A stretch of 64,000 nt of DNA from Aedoeadaptatus acetigenes (GCF_025566985.1 NZ_JAOQJD010000007.1:53403-117402), one strand, 5' to 3'; shown: positions 47,301 to 54,695, numbered from the stretch's first letter. Program-made: numbers and translations. Notes: a model not told the origin generated them from the sequence alone.

Positions 47301-49833
47301 TTCGTTCTTTTCCTCCTGACATTCCACTTCCGCTATGAAAGAAGTCATATATTTCATCTTCTGTAATAAATGACTTCACTCCTTTGTTTTCTGTTAGGTT
47401 TGTCTTGTATGCACGACGTTTTAATTCGAGTTCACTTAATTTTTGATAAAGATCATCTACCTTATGAAAGTTAAATCGCAGAAGATCTTTGTCATCTTTA
47501 TATGCTTCTAAGAAGTCGCTATATTCCTCTTTGATGCCTTGGAGAGAAACGGGATTTGATAGCAATGCCGCAATATCCTTGGTATCTTCTGAGAAGCCTC
47601 TTCGTTCGTTCTTTAGTGTTTTGAAATAGCTTCCTGTGCTTTCCGCATTTAGATCGTGTATTAAATACCATAGCGATTCTGCAATTTTCTCCCTCTCGAA
47701 AGTGAGTGCATTTTCTAATTCTTCCTTCGTAGCGAAATCGCCGGTTTGGAGGAGTTCGTCAGTTCTTTTCGCTACTTCTTCCCACGAAATCGTTGTATAG
47801 CTTTCCTTAGCAGATGTACCATGTGCTATTTGAAGACCTTCGTCTGTATAATATGCTGCGATTTGATTGTCATCGATATAAAAACCGTTGCCACCTTTAA
47901 ATGACTGCTTTAAAAAATCGCCTAATTCTTCTATGCTTTTGTCTTTTGAAAACTCTGCAACAATAGCAAGTCTTCCTCCATCAACATTCCCACCATGAAC
48001 TAATATAGTATCTATAACTTCCTGAGTGATAGGTGTGGGAGGAAAGTTAAATTTCAATTGTTGACTTAAAGCATTGGATTCGGGTAATGACTGTTCTACT
48101 TGATCTTTTGCCTTATTTTTGTTTACATCGAGTGCTAATTGACTAATCTCTCTAACTCTTTCCTCAGTTGATAAAACTTGAGGATTAAGTTTTTCCGCTT
48201 CGATGTAACTGTTAAAATCTATTTTTGTGAGTAGAGTCTTTAAGTTTTCTATCTCTCCATTAGATAACTCTTCTATTTTAAGTAATGGAGACAGCTCGTT
48301 TAAAACTTTTAGATTTTGAGTAAAAGAGATATTCCCATCTAAGATCATCGCTTGCAAGCAAACCTCGCCTATAATCTTATCCACTATTCCTGGAGAATAA
48401 TGGCTGCTTAATGTCGCATTATAAAAATCGATCGTTCGATCAGCGTTTATATGAGCTAGGTACAAAAAATCATTTGTTTCTCTATCGTTTATATTTTGAT
48501 CTGAAACTACATATCCATTCCCCAGACTGAAATAGCCTAGTTCATAGTCTTCGTTTTCATCTTCCCTGTTTCGTTCCTCTTCTCTTTCATCGAGTTGCCC
48601 AATACTCTGTACTGTGGAATCTCGATAATCGGCATCATATCGATCAATAACACCGTCGTTATCCATATCCATATCCAAGGCAGTTTTATTGTTTTGCTCA
48701 TTTAAAAAAGAAGCCATATCTTGCTGAATGACTTCTTTTTGTGTTGCTTCCTCAGGTGGAAACATGACGAATCTATTGGATATTTCTTGTGTTATATCTT
48801 CTATGCGTAAATTAGAGTGTGCAGAATTATTTCTTCTAATTCCGTCTCGATTTGTAGAACCCCTTGTAGATAGGCTTGATAGTCGCTCTTCTGAAGATTG
48901 GAATCGATTTTCCGTTCCTCCATCATCTTCGAGCGGGATTCCTTGATTTTCTCCGCTTCCTCCTCTATATTCGCCAGATAGTTCATCAGTTGTCCGGTTA
49001 CTTCGAGTTCGCTCAACAGTTCCATATCCGAAAGCTTCTCGCTCTCTCTGAGATACTTCCACCTCATGTGTCCGTATTTCCTGATCGGTCTTTGTTCGCT
49101 CTTGATTTTTGTCTCCGGAATCCAATATCCGTTGATCTTTTGATACTGTTTGTTGTTCATAACTTTGACTGTCATTTTGAGCCTCTCTTTCTATATAATC
49201 CTTAAATTCGTAGCGTAGTTGATTAATACTTTCTTTTGTTTGTTCATTTGCAAGTCTACCAACGACTAAAAACTCACTAAATGACAAGTTTTTTAAATTA
49301 GTAAAATCTATTTCTCTCAACTGTTCTTGAGATACGCCCATGCGATAGAGCGTTTGATACAGAACAGTATGAAATAATACGTCTTTTTGGTTATCTGACA
49401 ATTCATCAATTATATTTCGTGATGTTATGGATTCTTTTATTTCATCGCTAAGAGCCTGATACCAATTGGTACCATATTTTTCATTAAACGCCTCTCTGTT
49501 TATTTGCCATACAAAAACCTGGTCATTGTAGTTTACTTTAGTTCCTGTATCAGAAATGTCGAAAAGATAATTCATTTTTTGCGTGGTTTCGTCTGGTACT
49601 GCTATCCCGGCACTCCCACGTTTAACATATCGTCCTACTCGTGTCCAAAAGTCATACGGAGCGCAAGCTTTTGCATCAGGTCTTTGGCTGTATATAGCAA
49701 CCTGTCTCATAAAATCATATTTATAGTTATAGGCAGCAGATTGCATAAACCCTTTCCATTGTTCAGCTTCAAGCAACCCCCCAATCGTATTATAAATATT
49801 ATCGTAAATTTCATCATGTTTATTAGCGTTCAT
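41281..49833 (-). CDS. giant polyvalent protein: ArdC-like, methyltransferase and SNF2 helicase domains
   Basis: 2850 residues, one uninterrupted frame. In order: ArdC-like N-terminus (about 20-110), disordered polar region (~215-350), an EF-hand-like DMDNDGVIDRYD motif (~390), repeated large-polyvalent-protein accessory domains (~640-760, ~860-960, LPD25-like ~985-1080), an N6-adenine methyltransferase core with IGNVPFG in place of NPPF (~1356), an SNF2 helicase with VGAGKT (~1953), DEAH (~2120) and QRLGRMVRQGN (~2448), and a coiled-coil C-terminus. Such LtrC/SNF2-methylase proteins are typical of Tn1549-like elements and probably modify, protect or replicate incoming DNA. GGAGG precedes the ATG; a terminator separates it from the upstream genes. 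Confidence 0.88.
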   Translation of the reverse strand: MNANKHDEIYDNIYNTIGGLLEAEQWKGFMQSAAYNYKYDFMRQVAIYSQRPDAKACAPYDFWTRVGRYVKRGSAGIAVPDETTQKMNYLFDISDTGTKVNYNDQVFVWQINREAFNEKYGTNWYQALSDEIKESITSRNIIDELSDNQKDVLFHTVLYQTLYRMGVSQEQLREIDFTNLKNLSFSEFLVVGRLANEQTKESINQLRYEFKDYIEREAQNDSQSYEQQTVSKDQRILDSGDKNQERTKTDQEIRTHEVEVSQREREAFGYGTVERTRSNRTTDELSGEYRGGSGENQGIPLEDDGGTENRFQSSEERLSSLSTRGSTNRDGIRRNNSAHSNLRIEDITQEISNRFVMFPPEEATQKEVIQQDMASFLNEQNNKTALDMDMDNDGVIDRYDADYRDSTVQSIGQLDEREEERNREDENEDYELGYFSLGNGYVVSDQNINDRETNDFLYLAHINADRTIDFYNATLSSHYSPGIVDKIIGEVCLQAMILDGNISFTQNLKVLNELSPLLKIEELSNGEIENLKTLLTKIDFNSYIEAEKLNPQVLSTEERVREISQLALDVNKNKAKDQVEQSLPESNALSQQLKFNFPPTPITQEVIDTILVHGGNVDGGRLAIVAEFSKDKSIEELGDFLKQSFKGGNGFYIDDNQIAAYYTDEGLQIAHGTSAKESYTTISWEEVAKRTDELLQTGDFATKEELENALTFEREKIAESLWYLIHDLNAESTGSYFKTLKNERRGFSEDTKDIAALLSNPVSLQGIKEEYSDFLEAYKDDKDLLRFNFHKVDDLYQKLSELELKRRAYKTNLTENKGVKSFITEDEIYDFFHSGSGMSGGKERIYRFFTEDHGLTEKAEFLRDEYGTGGRMPVFPGSSSSQEEHDSRGVKLEKENCSEVFLTWSNAAKYVDDLILQGLYLDKQETNLEKDSEDKSNNYWIVEFNENDPLIPDYSGQLVTQELINDIKEKDQLVFNHNRNVGIDANNEMTDDYMGYFKFYFDHYVDGERIEHRRIDIGDGEEANAQEFAYLEDQLLRIKEEPIKQQVVSTLEKENFEKIEGIEGNFYLLNRKQIPKGVLKEPSLIKDSVNGRLGYEADLLLDLNEQKLKSVFLYNGYWINNNDFDYESYADIEAALVDLTDRSYTGNILDEFTEASAEKYELNVREVQNVSVKDEKQSFDLVKDFDPPSVRLENNIKALEVLKRCENESRYATSDERKILGNYVGWGGLADVFNETKGGQWERSREIIKQYLSEEEYESAKESTLTSFYTSNGIIDGIYSALENMGFKGGNVLEPSAGIGNFIGNLPKSLEPSSFHAVEQDTLSGRIAKQLYPEATIEVSGFEDVKLQDDYYDIAIGNVPFGNYKLYDEAYSKQNFLIHDYFFAKSLDKVHDGGIVAFITSKGTMDKTNSEFLNYMADRAKLVGAIRLPEEAFKQTGTSVTSDILFFQKGENSDRTWNELGRDENGISLNQYFIEHPEMIIGTMVERTGPFGKVAACQLGDKDFSVLFEEAIKNLPKGIYKEPNERSIEPKKEENQITAELPDLSDVEDYTYCKVGDKIYYKNENVVEEISQDVELLSGMIELRDTVKELYYLEYNNFDSKAIDEEMEKLNSVYDEFVEKHGRINEPSKIKAFRGDDSIAILLALEELDNDGKFEQKADVFRERVIKGVEVPEHTEDLVDAVILSLNHKGRIDLNFMSEIMGRDSAEIKNDLLEKKLAFKSERGTGELVYREDFLSGDIRKKIETFQANIDSFTVEERKSMIEALESAIPEAIKAKDISFRLGSTWIPERYISDFCREVLGGSKRIEFSEATSKWYVPDKGNDWSVYSTTKFGTRRMNSWHILEKTLNQNERLKIEDTIYVDGKEQKVLNKKETILVQQKQEYMKQEFANWLFSDPQRTSELEKIYNERFNNIVIRKYTGENLPFSGMNPLISLRPHQKDVVAKSIFHGNTLAAHTVGAGKTFSAIAAIMESKRLGLSSKAMIAVPNHLTEQWGRDFLKLYPDAKVLVATKKDFEKKNRHKLMAKIASGNYDAVIVGHSQFGMIPVSQEYEKRFLQEQLKELDLKLNSCNKYTQGFSVKQLQQKKKKLESKIKALMKEKRRDDIVNFEEMGIDKLVVDEAHEFKNLQIPTSLTGVSGISNSASQKAYDLYMKTKYLDEKTGRKGLLFLTGTPVSNSMCELFVMQKYLNNEDLVRTGLLDFDAWASTFGEIKNVLELSVDGTSYKMKTKFNRFNNMPELKKQFLNFADIKMPESLDLPVPDLKSEVVKVKPSELQKEIIEDLSSRADKVKSGIDPRIDNMLKITNDGRKLALDQRVFDPMLPDEDNSKVNACVDKIVEIYNQTMDSKSTQIVFSDLSVPNKDEFNVHHDLKEKLIKKGLKSQEIAFIHDANTPAEKEKLFAKVRSGDVRVIIGTTQKMGTGTNMQDRAIALHHLDCPWRPADREQRLGRMVRQGNENKEVFEYTYITEGTFDAYMYQILENKQRFISQLMTEESALRSIEDVDEITLNYAEIKALCANNPLIKEKMELENDVNRLSIEKAGYLQNINQLKNQIANVYPETMKKLENNMNVINKDLERARRSENKPFEIKINGNVYKDEKEAAKAFIESYQGSIKKTTPFAEYEGFKIFIDYSSIDKQYILNIAGEERNYKELASKAGHWNITRIKNMTSPEYFKELINSTEERLKEQQRNLETAKEEVLKPFINEEEYVEKMNRLTEINLKFNDGDISFDQSLEEAKEKLSDFCIASQGYSDIDFTDLGDVHLMTKKIDGQRKIDISCNLLDQPELITKLNGEIIDIRREQSLEDFIKLNITSLDLSQHIHKLKETGKLELSEKTNKEVTKHDRFEDRDDR
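48801..49175 (-). CDS. tnpV: TnpV-like protein encoded in an alternative frame inside the giant gene
   Basis: 124 residues on the same strand as the giant gene but in a different frame, wholly inside it. GAGAGG sits 6 bases before ATG 49175. The protein looks real and full length: NGYWIPETKIKSEQRPIRKY, YGHMRWKYLRESEKL, GQLMNYLANIEEEAEK and the ending ELEEIILHTLIYA follow the pattern of TnpV proteins of Tn4451-type and ICE elements (WIP...PIGxYGxxRxxYL, LxxYLxxI, ELIY end, ~115-126 residues). In the giant frame the same DNA encodes a low-complexity polar stretch. TnpV function is not established. Confidence 0.7.
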   Translation of the reverse strand: MTVKVMNNKQYQKINGYWIPETKIKSEQRPIRKYGHMRWKYLRESEKLSDMELLSELEVTGQLMNYLANIEEEAEKIKESRSKMMEERKIDSNLQKSDYQAYLQGVLQIETELEEIILHTLIYA

Positions 49834-49851
49834 CTTCTACCTCCACATTAC

Positions 49852-49865
49852 TATTCCATGGAATA
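49852..49865. promoter_or_regulatory. palindrome just upstream of the giant gene
   Basis: TATTCCATGGAATA, a perfect 14-base palindrome, lies 19 bases before the giant gene start. TTGACA (minus, 49873-49868) precedes it, but a -10 at 17-base spacing (TAATGT) would place the RNA start after the GGAGG, so no promoter is claimed. A protein-binding or RNA-folding role is possible. Confidence 0.45.
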
Positions 49866-49880
49866 TATGTCAATACTAAA

Positions 49881-49918
49881 TAAAAAAAGAGGTAACAAAA
49901 AATTTTGCTACCCCTTTC
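49881..49918 (-). terminator. intrinsic terminator after the SSB-like gene
   Basis: GGGGTAGCAAAA pairs with TTTTGTTACCTC (two G-U pairs) and is followed on the minus strand by TTTTTTT. It ends the transfer operon transcript ahead of the giant gene. Confidence 0.78.
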
Positions 49919-49945
49919 TTTCTTAATCTTTTATAGATCTAGAGC

Positions 49946-50326
49946 TTAAAACGGTGTTTCCATTTTATCTATAATCATATAATTGTCATCTTCATCTACA
50001 ATGTTGTATTTACTTTTTAAAATTTCGATCGAGCGAACATAAATAGACGGCTCAGTTATAGTGGTCAATCCAAAATTAATAGAACGAATATTGAGCTTGC
50101 CCATGAGAATAACGTCTTGACCGTCTTCGAGATTTCCTAGCGTCGTCATTAAATTATTGTCTGTATCAGCAGACGAAATATAGCGACAGGGTACTAACAT
50201 TTTTTCTTTCTGATTTTCTACTTCTAATTGAAAATTCATCGAATCAAAGGTTCTGCCATCTTTGCCCGTAAATTGTTCAACAGCTTCCTTTGAAACTACT
50301 TTTCCTGAAAACATGCAATGATTCAT
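49946..50326 (-). CDS. single-stranded-DNA-binding-like (OB-fold) protein
   Basis: 126 residues with the start pattern MNHCMFSGKVV, a FNFQLEVEN-type strand and DGQDVILMGKLNIRS, consistent with a primosomal PriB/SSB-like single OB fold. It lacks the acidic C-terminal tail of housekeeping SSB. Proteins of this type occur next to topB in Gram-positive ICEs, where they probably coat transferred single-stranded DNA. ATCCTCC-type site upstream; last gene before the terminator. Confidence 0.72.
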   Translation of the reverse strand: MNHCMFSGKVVSKEAVEQFTGKDGRTFDSMNFQLEVENQKEKMLVPCRYISSADTDNNLMTTLGNLEDGQDVILMGKLNIRSINFGLTTITEPSIYVRSIEILKSKYNIVDEDDNYMIIDKMETPF

Positions 50327-50335
50327 AATATCCTC

Positions 50336-51022
50336 CTAGATTTCTCTTTCATCTTGATTTTTCATTTTCTTATCTTCCCGATCGACTTCCTTATTTTTTT
50401 GTCTATCTTCTTTAGCTTTTAGCATCTTAAAACTATAAAGATGAACGGACGTCCGATCTTTTCCTTCTTTATTTTTATAGTGCTTTTCCGCACCTTGAAC
50501 ATGGACAAAATCTCCTTGTTTCAAGTCGGCGACCTTTAACGCATTCTTTCCATAAGCACTGATCGATCGAGAGGCTTTTTCTCCATTTTCATCTTTATAA
50601 ACAATAAAGAAGTTAGCTACTTGAATTTTTTCACCTTCACGAGTCGTTATATCGGTAAGGCTTACATCTTGTGTCAGATTACCTCTTAAAGAAACAATGT
50701 CTTGCCTCTTTACACCTTCAAGAAGATCACAATCATTTAAATTGATTGAGACAGCCTTCTCTCCGGACTTTTTAGAGTATTCTTGCTCTGTTCCATACAC
50801 TCGTATTAGATCTCCTTTTTTGAGATCCATGACTTTATCTATATTATGTTTATAGGCACTTACAGGGCGGTATTCTCTTTCTCCACCCTCATTTTCAAAT
50901 ACGATTGAAAAATTGGCAACGGAAAAGGGCTTACCTTCTTTAGATATTGCAGCTTCAATCTTGATATCTTCTGCAATATATCCTTCTTGTACAATTCTTT
51001 TTTTGTCTTTATTTTGAGTCAT
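50336..51022 (-). CDS. tandem double OB-fold SSB-like protein
   Basis: 228 residues from ATG 51022 (AGGAGAG upstream; the open frame reaches 51061 but overlaps topB). Two similar halves are evident: first FSVANFSIVFENEGGEREYR ... KKGDLIRVYGTEQEY, second IQVANFFIVYKDENGEKASR ... KQGDFVHVQGAEKHY, each an OB-fold strand set; the last ~30 residues are charged. Likely binds single-stranded DNA together with the next gene's product; it follows topB closely. Confidence 0.72.
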   Translation of the reverse strand: MTQNKDKKRIVQEGYIAEDIKIEAAISKEGKPFSVANFSIVFENEGGEREYRPVSAYKHNIDKVMDLKKGDLIRVYGTEQEYSKKSGEKAVSINLNDCDLLEGVKRQDIVSLRGNLTQDVSLTDITTREGEKIQVANFFIVYKDENGEKASRSISAYGKNALKVADLKQGDFVHVQGAEKHYKNKEGKDRTSVHLYSFKMLKAKEDRQKNKEVDREDKKMKNQDEREI

Positions 51023-51038
51023 TGTTCTCTCTCCTAAA

Positions 51039-53057
51039 CTATTTCTTGTTTTCAAAATCAAAAATCACTTCATGATCTGAATTCAATTTTAATTTTGCAT
51101 TAAACTTATTGCCTTTCTTGGAAACAAAGCCTTTTATAAGTTTTGTCTCTCCATTTTCCAGAAGTTCTGCAACTTCTGATTCATTAATGGATTTTCTACA
51201 CATTTCCGTGAAAATATGAAAATTACATTCCTTATTCGTACAAAAATAAACCTTCTTCGTCTTAATTATTGCATTACCACAAATAGGACAAGATCCAATT
51301 TGATTGCTGCGAATTAAACTTGAATCAGGTTCAAAATCTGAACAATGGTCTGTAATTTCCTTAATAATCTTCTTTAAAAAATTCTCAGCTTGATAGTCGC
51401 CGGTGGAAATTAAAGATAGTAAATTTTCCCACTGAGCTGTTGTCTTAGGATCTTTAATTCGACTATCAACTACGGTGATGAGTCTTTGTGCCTTCTCTGT
51501 AGACCTGAGATTCTTTTTATCTCTCACTAGATATTCGGACTGGATCAACTTTTCAATAATAGAAGCCCTTGTAGCAGCAGTACCTAAGCCTTTTCGCTCT
51601 ATCTCTAAACTCGTATCTAGATCTTCAGTTCCCGCCGTTTCCATAGCTCCTAAAAGTGTTGACTCATTATAGGGTTTTGGCGGACTTTTCGTTTTTTCAA
51701 CGATAGAGATATTTTCAATTGACAGAAGCTCATTTTCTTCAATTCTGAAAATTGGACTGTTCTCAAGGCTGATTTCTCTGTATAACTTCTCGACCGACTT
51801 AAAGCCTTCTTCTTCAATAATTTTGCCAACTGCTTGAAGTTTAACTTCAGGACGCTCTTTAAAGATAGCCTCTGCTTTTTGTTGCCTGATGATGTGATCT
51901 CCCGAAACCGATTCTAATAGCCTATAGTAAATGAGTTCATAAATTTTAATTTCTGAACTTGGCACATTATGAAGATCTTCATCTAAAGATTCTAGTGTCG
52001 GCAACAGTGCATGGTGATCAGAAACTTTACTATCATCAAACAATCGATCGTGATTGCTCTTTTTGTCGTTCATTTCGTATAACGGACAATGATGAATTAG
52101 TTCTTCCGTTGTACTTTTCATACCTTCAGTGAGATAACGTGAATCCGTTCTTGGATAGGTTATAAGCTTCTTTTCGTATAGACTCTGTGCATAATCTAAA
52201 GTCTGCTGGGCTGTGAAACCATACACTTGATTGGCTGTTTTTTGTAAACTCGTTAAATCGTAAAGACGAGGAGCGGAAGTTTTCTTTTGATCTTCAACAT
52301 AGCTAGTAATTATAATATGTCTTCCCAGATCACCGGGAACATCTTCTTTCTTTTCCCATTGATTAATAGATCTAAAGAGGATCTTTTGATTGTCCTTGAT
52401 CGCCTGTACTTCTAGTTCATAGTATTTGGATTTCACAAAGTTTTTAATAGCATTATCTCGTTCAACTACCATGGCGACCGTAGGTGTTTGTACTCTACCA
52501 ATTGTTAGTTTTTCAGAATAACCTACAGTGTATAGGCGTGTATAATTCATTCCTACCAACCAATCGGCTTTTGCTCTTGCCAGTGCCGATTGATAAAGCG
52601 AGTCGAACTCACTTCCATCTCTTAACTTATCTAAACCCTCTCTTATGGCTTTATCTTCAAGTGAAGATACCCATAGCCTTTTTATGGGCTTAGAGCAGTT
52701 TGTCTTAGCATAAACAAGTCTGAAAATAAGCTCGCCTTCTCGACCGGCATCTGCTGCACAGATGATTTCACTTACTTCTTTTTGATTCATGAGTGCTTTT
52801 ACTACTTTAAACTGATTCTGTGTAGATTGCACTACATTGAATTTCCATTGAACCGGGATCATGGGCAAAACTTTCAAATCCCAGTTTGCCCATGAATCGG
52901 TATAATCTTCCGGTACTGCCAATGACACTAAATGCCCGACACACCAAGTAACAATATAGTTTCCACACTCAAAATAGCCATTACGGCTATGACTATTGCC
53001 AATCACTTTTGCAATTGTTTTTGCGACAGAGGGTTTTTCTGCAACAATTAATTTCAC
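51039..53057 (-). CDS. topB: DNA topoisomerase III (type IA)
   Basis: 672 residues. Toprim domain at the N-terminus (MKLIVAEKPSVAKTIAKVIG, DAGREGELIF ~105), catalytic tyrosine in KLITYPRTDSRYL (~300), and a C-terminal Cys4 zinc ribbon (CPICGNAII...CTNKECNF ~590). ICE-borne topB enzymes relax or decatenate DNA during conjugative replication. Full length. GGAGGGAG lies before the ATG and the gene follows the CD1107-like genes in the transfer operon. Confidence 0.95.
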   Translation of the reverse strand: MKLIVAEKPSVAKTIAKVIGNSHSRNGYFECGNYIVTWCVGHLVSLAVPEDYTDSWANWDLKVLPMIPVQWKFNVVQSTQNQFKVVKALMNQKEVSEIICAADAGREGELIFRLVYAKTNCSKPIKRLWVSSLEDKAIREGLDKLRDGSEFDSLYQSALARAKADWLVGMNYTRLYTVGYSEKLTIGRVQTPTVAMVVERDNAIKNFVKSKYYELEVQAIKDNQKILFRSINQWEKKEDVPGDLGRHIIITSYVEDQKKTSAPRLYDLTSLQKTANQVYGFTAQQTLDYAQSLYEKKLITYPRTDSRYLTEGMKSTTEELIHHCPLYEMNDKKSNHDRLFDDSKVSDHHALLPTLESLDEDLHNVPSSEIKIYELIYYRLLESVSGDHIIRQQKAEAIFKERPEVKLQAVGKIIEEEGFKSVEKLYREISLENSPIFRIEENELLSIENISIVEKTKSPPKPYNESTLLGAMETAGTEDLDTSLEIERKGLGTAATRASIIEKLIQSEYLVRDKKNLRSTEKAQRLITVVDSRIKDPKTTAQWENLLSLISTGDYQAENFLKKIIKEITDHCSDFEPDSSLIRSNQIGSCPICGNAIIKTKKVYFCTNKECNFHIFTEMCRKSINESEVAELLENGETKLIKGFVSKKGNKFNAKLKLNSDHEVIFDFENKK

Positions 53058-53068
53058 AAGCTCCCTCC

Positions 53069-53800
53069 TTATTCTTCGTCGTCATCGTCAAATTCGTCTT
53101 CTGCTTCTATAAACTCGTCTTCCATGTCCTCCGCAAGTATATCGCCTTCATCTTCTAAGCCTTCTTCATTTGCTTCTTTCTTTTTCTTTAAATACTTTAA
53201 GACTAAAGCTACTGCAACTCCGCCTAGAATAATGGGTAACATTAGCATTCGCTGAATTTGTTTTTTCTTCTCTTTTTCAAGCCTCTTTTCTTCCTGGAGC
53301 TTTTCTCTATTTTCTTCTCGAAGCTTCCTACTTTCTTGCTGGAACTCTTCTCTTTCTTTTTCTCTCTCACGAGTTTCTTCCGTCAAGTTCTTGGTCATAC
53401 TTGCGAGTTCTTGTTCGTCTGTCGTACCCAGTAATACTACATCTTCACTGTATTCGTCGTAATTTACTAATAGCTTTAAAGTCGTACCATTCGCCGTCGT
53501 AAAGGGAATTAAATCAAACTTATTACCTCTGGAGTTAAAGTCGTTCCCTTTCTGATCGACATTCATGATGATTCGACCTCTCGACTCATGAATATCATTT
53601 TTCTTCGAAGGATCAAAAGGTACAATCTTTTTATTCTGTTCCTGACTATCTTGATACTGAGGCGTATCTGAGCTAACGATTGTTTCTTCTTTTACGTCAG
53701 TCCCATATTCATTTATATTTGATTTTCCTGTAGCAAAGGCTTGTGAAGAAATGCTTAAAAAACACAAAGCCATTGCCACTATTTTTAGCTTATTCTTCAT
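53069..53800 (-). CDS. CD1107-like (DUF4366-type) membrane protein, second copy
   Basis: 243 residues from ATG 53800 with GAGAGGA upstream. The open frame continues to 54004 but that part only mirrors the upstream gene in another frame. Signal peptide (to QAFA), an extracytoplasmic domain, a coiled-coil E/K/R stretch (about 140-175), a membrane helix (MLMLPIILGGVAVALVL ~180) and a D/E-rich cytoplasmic tail. Same layout as its upstream neighbour, which it overlaps by 11 bases; a diverged tandem paralogue is likely. Confidence 0.7.
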   Translation of the reverse strand: MKNKLKIVAMALCFLSISSQAFATGKSNINEYGTDVKEETIVSSDTPQYQDSQEQNKKIVPFDPSKKNDIHESRGRIIMNVDQKGNDFNSRGNKFDLIPFTTANGTTLKLLVNYDEYSEDVVLLGTTDEQELASMTKNLTEETREREKEREEFQQESRKLREENREKLQEEKRLEKEKKKQIQRMLMLPIILGGVAVALVLKYLKKKKEANEEGLEDEGDILAEDMEDEFIEAEDEFDDDDEE

Positions 53801-54695
53801 CTTGATCCTCTCTTTCGTCTTCATCATCTTCATCAAAGAGGCTCTGATCGATTTCATATAACTCTGTATCATCATTTTCGTCATAATCTGCCTCGTAGTC
53901 CTCGTAAAATTCATCGTCATCATCATCGTCAAGTTCATCGTCGTCAAACTCTTCATGTGTTTTCTTTTGATCTTTAAATCGTTTTGCGACGATAACACCG
54001 ACAACGACTAAAATCATCAAGAAGATTGTTCCACCATTTCCTTTTTTCTCAGGTACTTCTTCTTTGTTTTGTTTTTGATCTTCAAGACGTTGTCGTTCAA
54101 GTTCTTCTTGCCGACGTTTTTCTTCTTCTTCACGTTCTTTTTCCTGTTGATCTAAATCTTCACCACTCATTACCTTCAAGCGGTCTTCGGAAAGTTCACT
54201 GAATAGTTCCGAGTCAATAATCTCTCCTGTGTCAGGATTTCTAGTTGTCACGAGATAGTATAGCTTCCCATTTTCAGCTCGGAATTTTATAAATTGCTGT
54301 ACATCAGGCTTCTTTTCTTCCGGCTTTGCCATTGTCGGCGTAGTAGCTTTTTCAGGCACTGTTTCCGATTCCGTTTTTTGTTTAGGCTCAACTACAGCTT
54401 TTGGAGCAGACGGAGCAGTTTGTACCGTTGACTTTTGTGCCGGTGACGTTGGTGTAACTGCTTTTTTAGGAATTGGATTTCGTCTTGCTGCCGGTTTTGC
54501 TGCCTGTGTTTTTTTCGGCTGAGACGGCTGTTTTTTAGACTCCGGCTTTAACTTACTTTCTATATATCGATTCTGTGACGGATTGTTGTATAACTTTAAT
54601 TTGTTGGCTATCTCCTGATTGCTCGCATAAATAGGCTGTGCAATTAGTAACATACCTAAACAAAGGATAAGCCCTTTTTTAATGTGCGATTTCAT
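53790..54695 (-). CDS. CD1107-like (DUF4366) membrane protein, first copy
   Basis: 301 residues. Signal peptide, a P/K/A-rich spacer (about 50-130), a compact domain with FIKFRAENGKLYYLVTTRNP (~142-162), a coiled-coil E/R stretch, a membrane helix (GTIFLMILVVVGVIVAKRF ~225) and a tail of ~60 residues composed mainly of Asp and Glu. This matches the CD1107 family found in the type IV secretion clusters of Tn1549-like elements; its exact job is unknown. It overlaps the DUF4315-like gene by 17 bases. Confidence 0.8.
   Translation of the reverse strand: MKSHIKKGLILCLGMLLIAQPIYASNQEIANKLKLYNNPSQNRYIESKLKPESKKQPSQPKKTQAAKPAARRNPIPKKAVTPTSPAQKSTVQTAPSAPKAVVEPKQKTESETVPEKATTPTMAKPEEKKPDVQQFIKFRAENGKLYYLVTTRNPDTGEIIDSELFSELSEDRLKVMSGEDLDQQEKEREEEEKRRQEELERQRLEDQKQNKEEVPEKKGNGGTIFLMILVVVGVIVAKRFKDQKKTHEEFDDDELDDDDDDEFYEDYEADYDENDDTELYEIDQSLFDEDDEDEREDQDEE

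Noticed and set aside
49845..49873. TTGACA-17-TAATGT as promoter of the giant gene
   Set aside because: The -10 match is poor and the predicted transcript would begin after the GGAGG site, leaving the gene without a ribosome binding site.
53801..54004. N-terminal extension of the second CD1107-like protein
   Set aside because: The extension is Met/Thr-rich and only mirrors the acidic tail of the upstream gene in another frame; the ATG at 53800 has a good ribosome site and starts a signal peptide.
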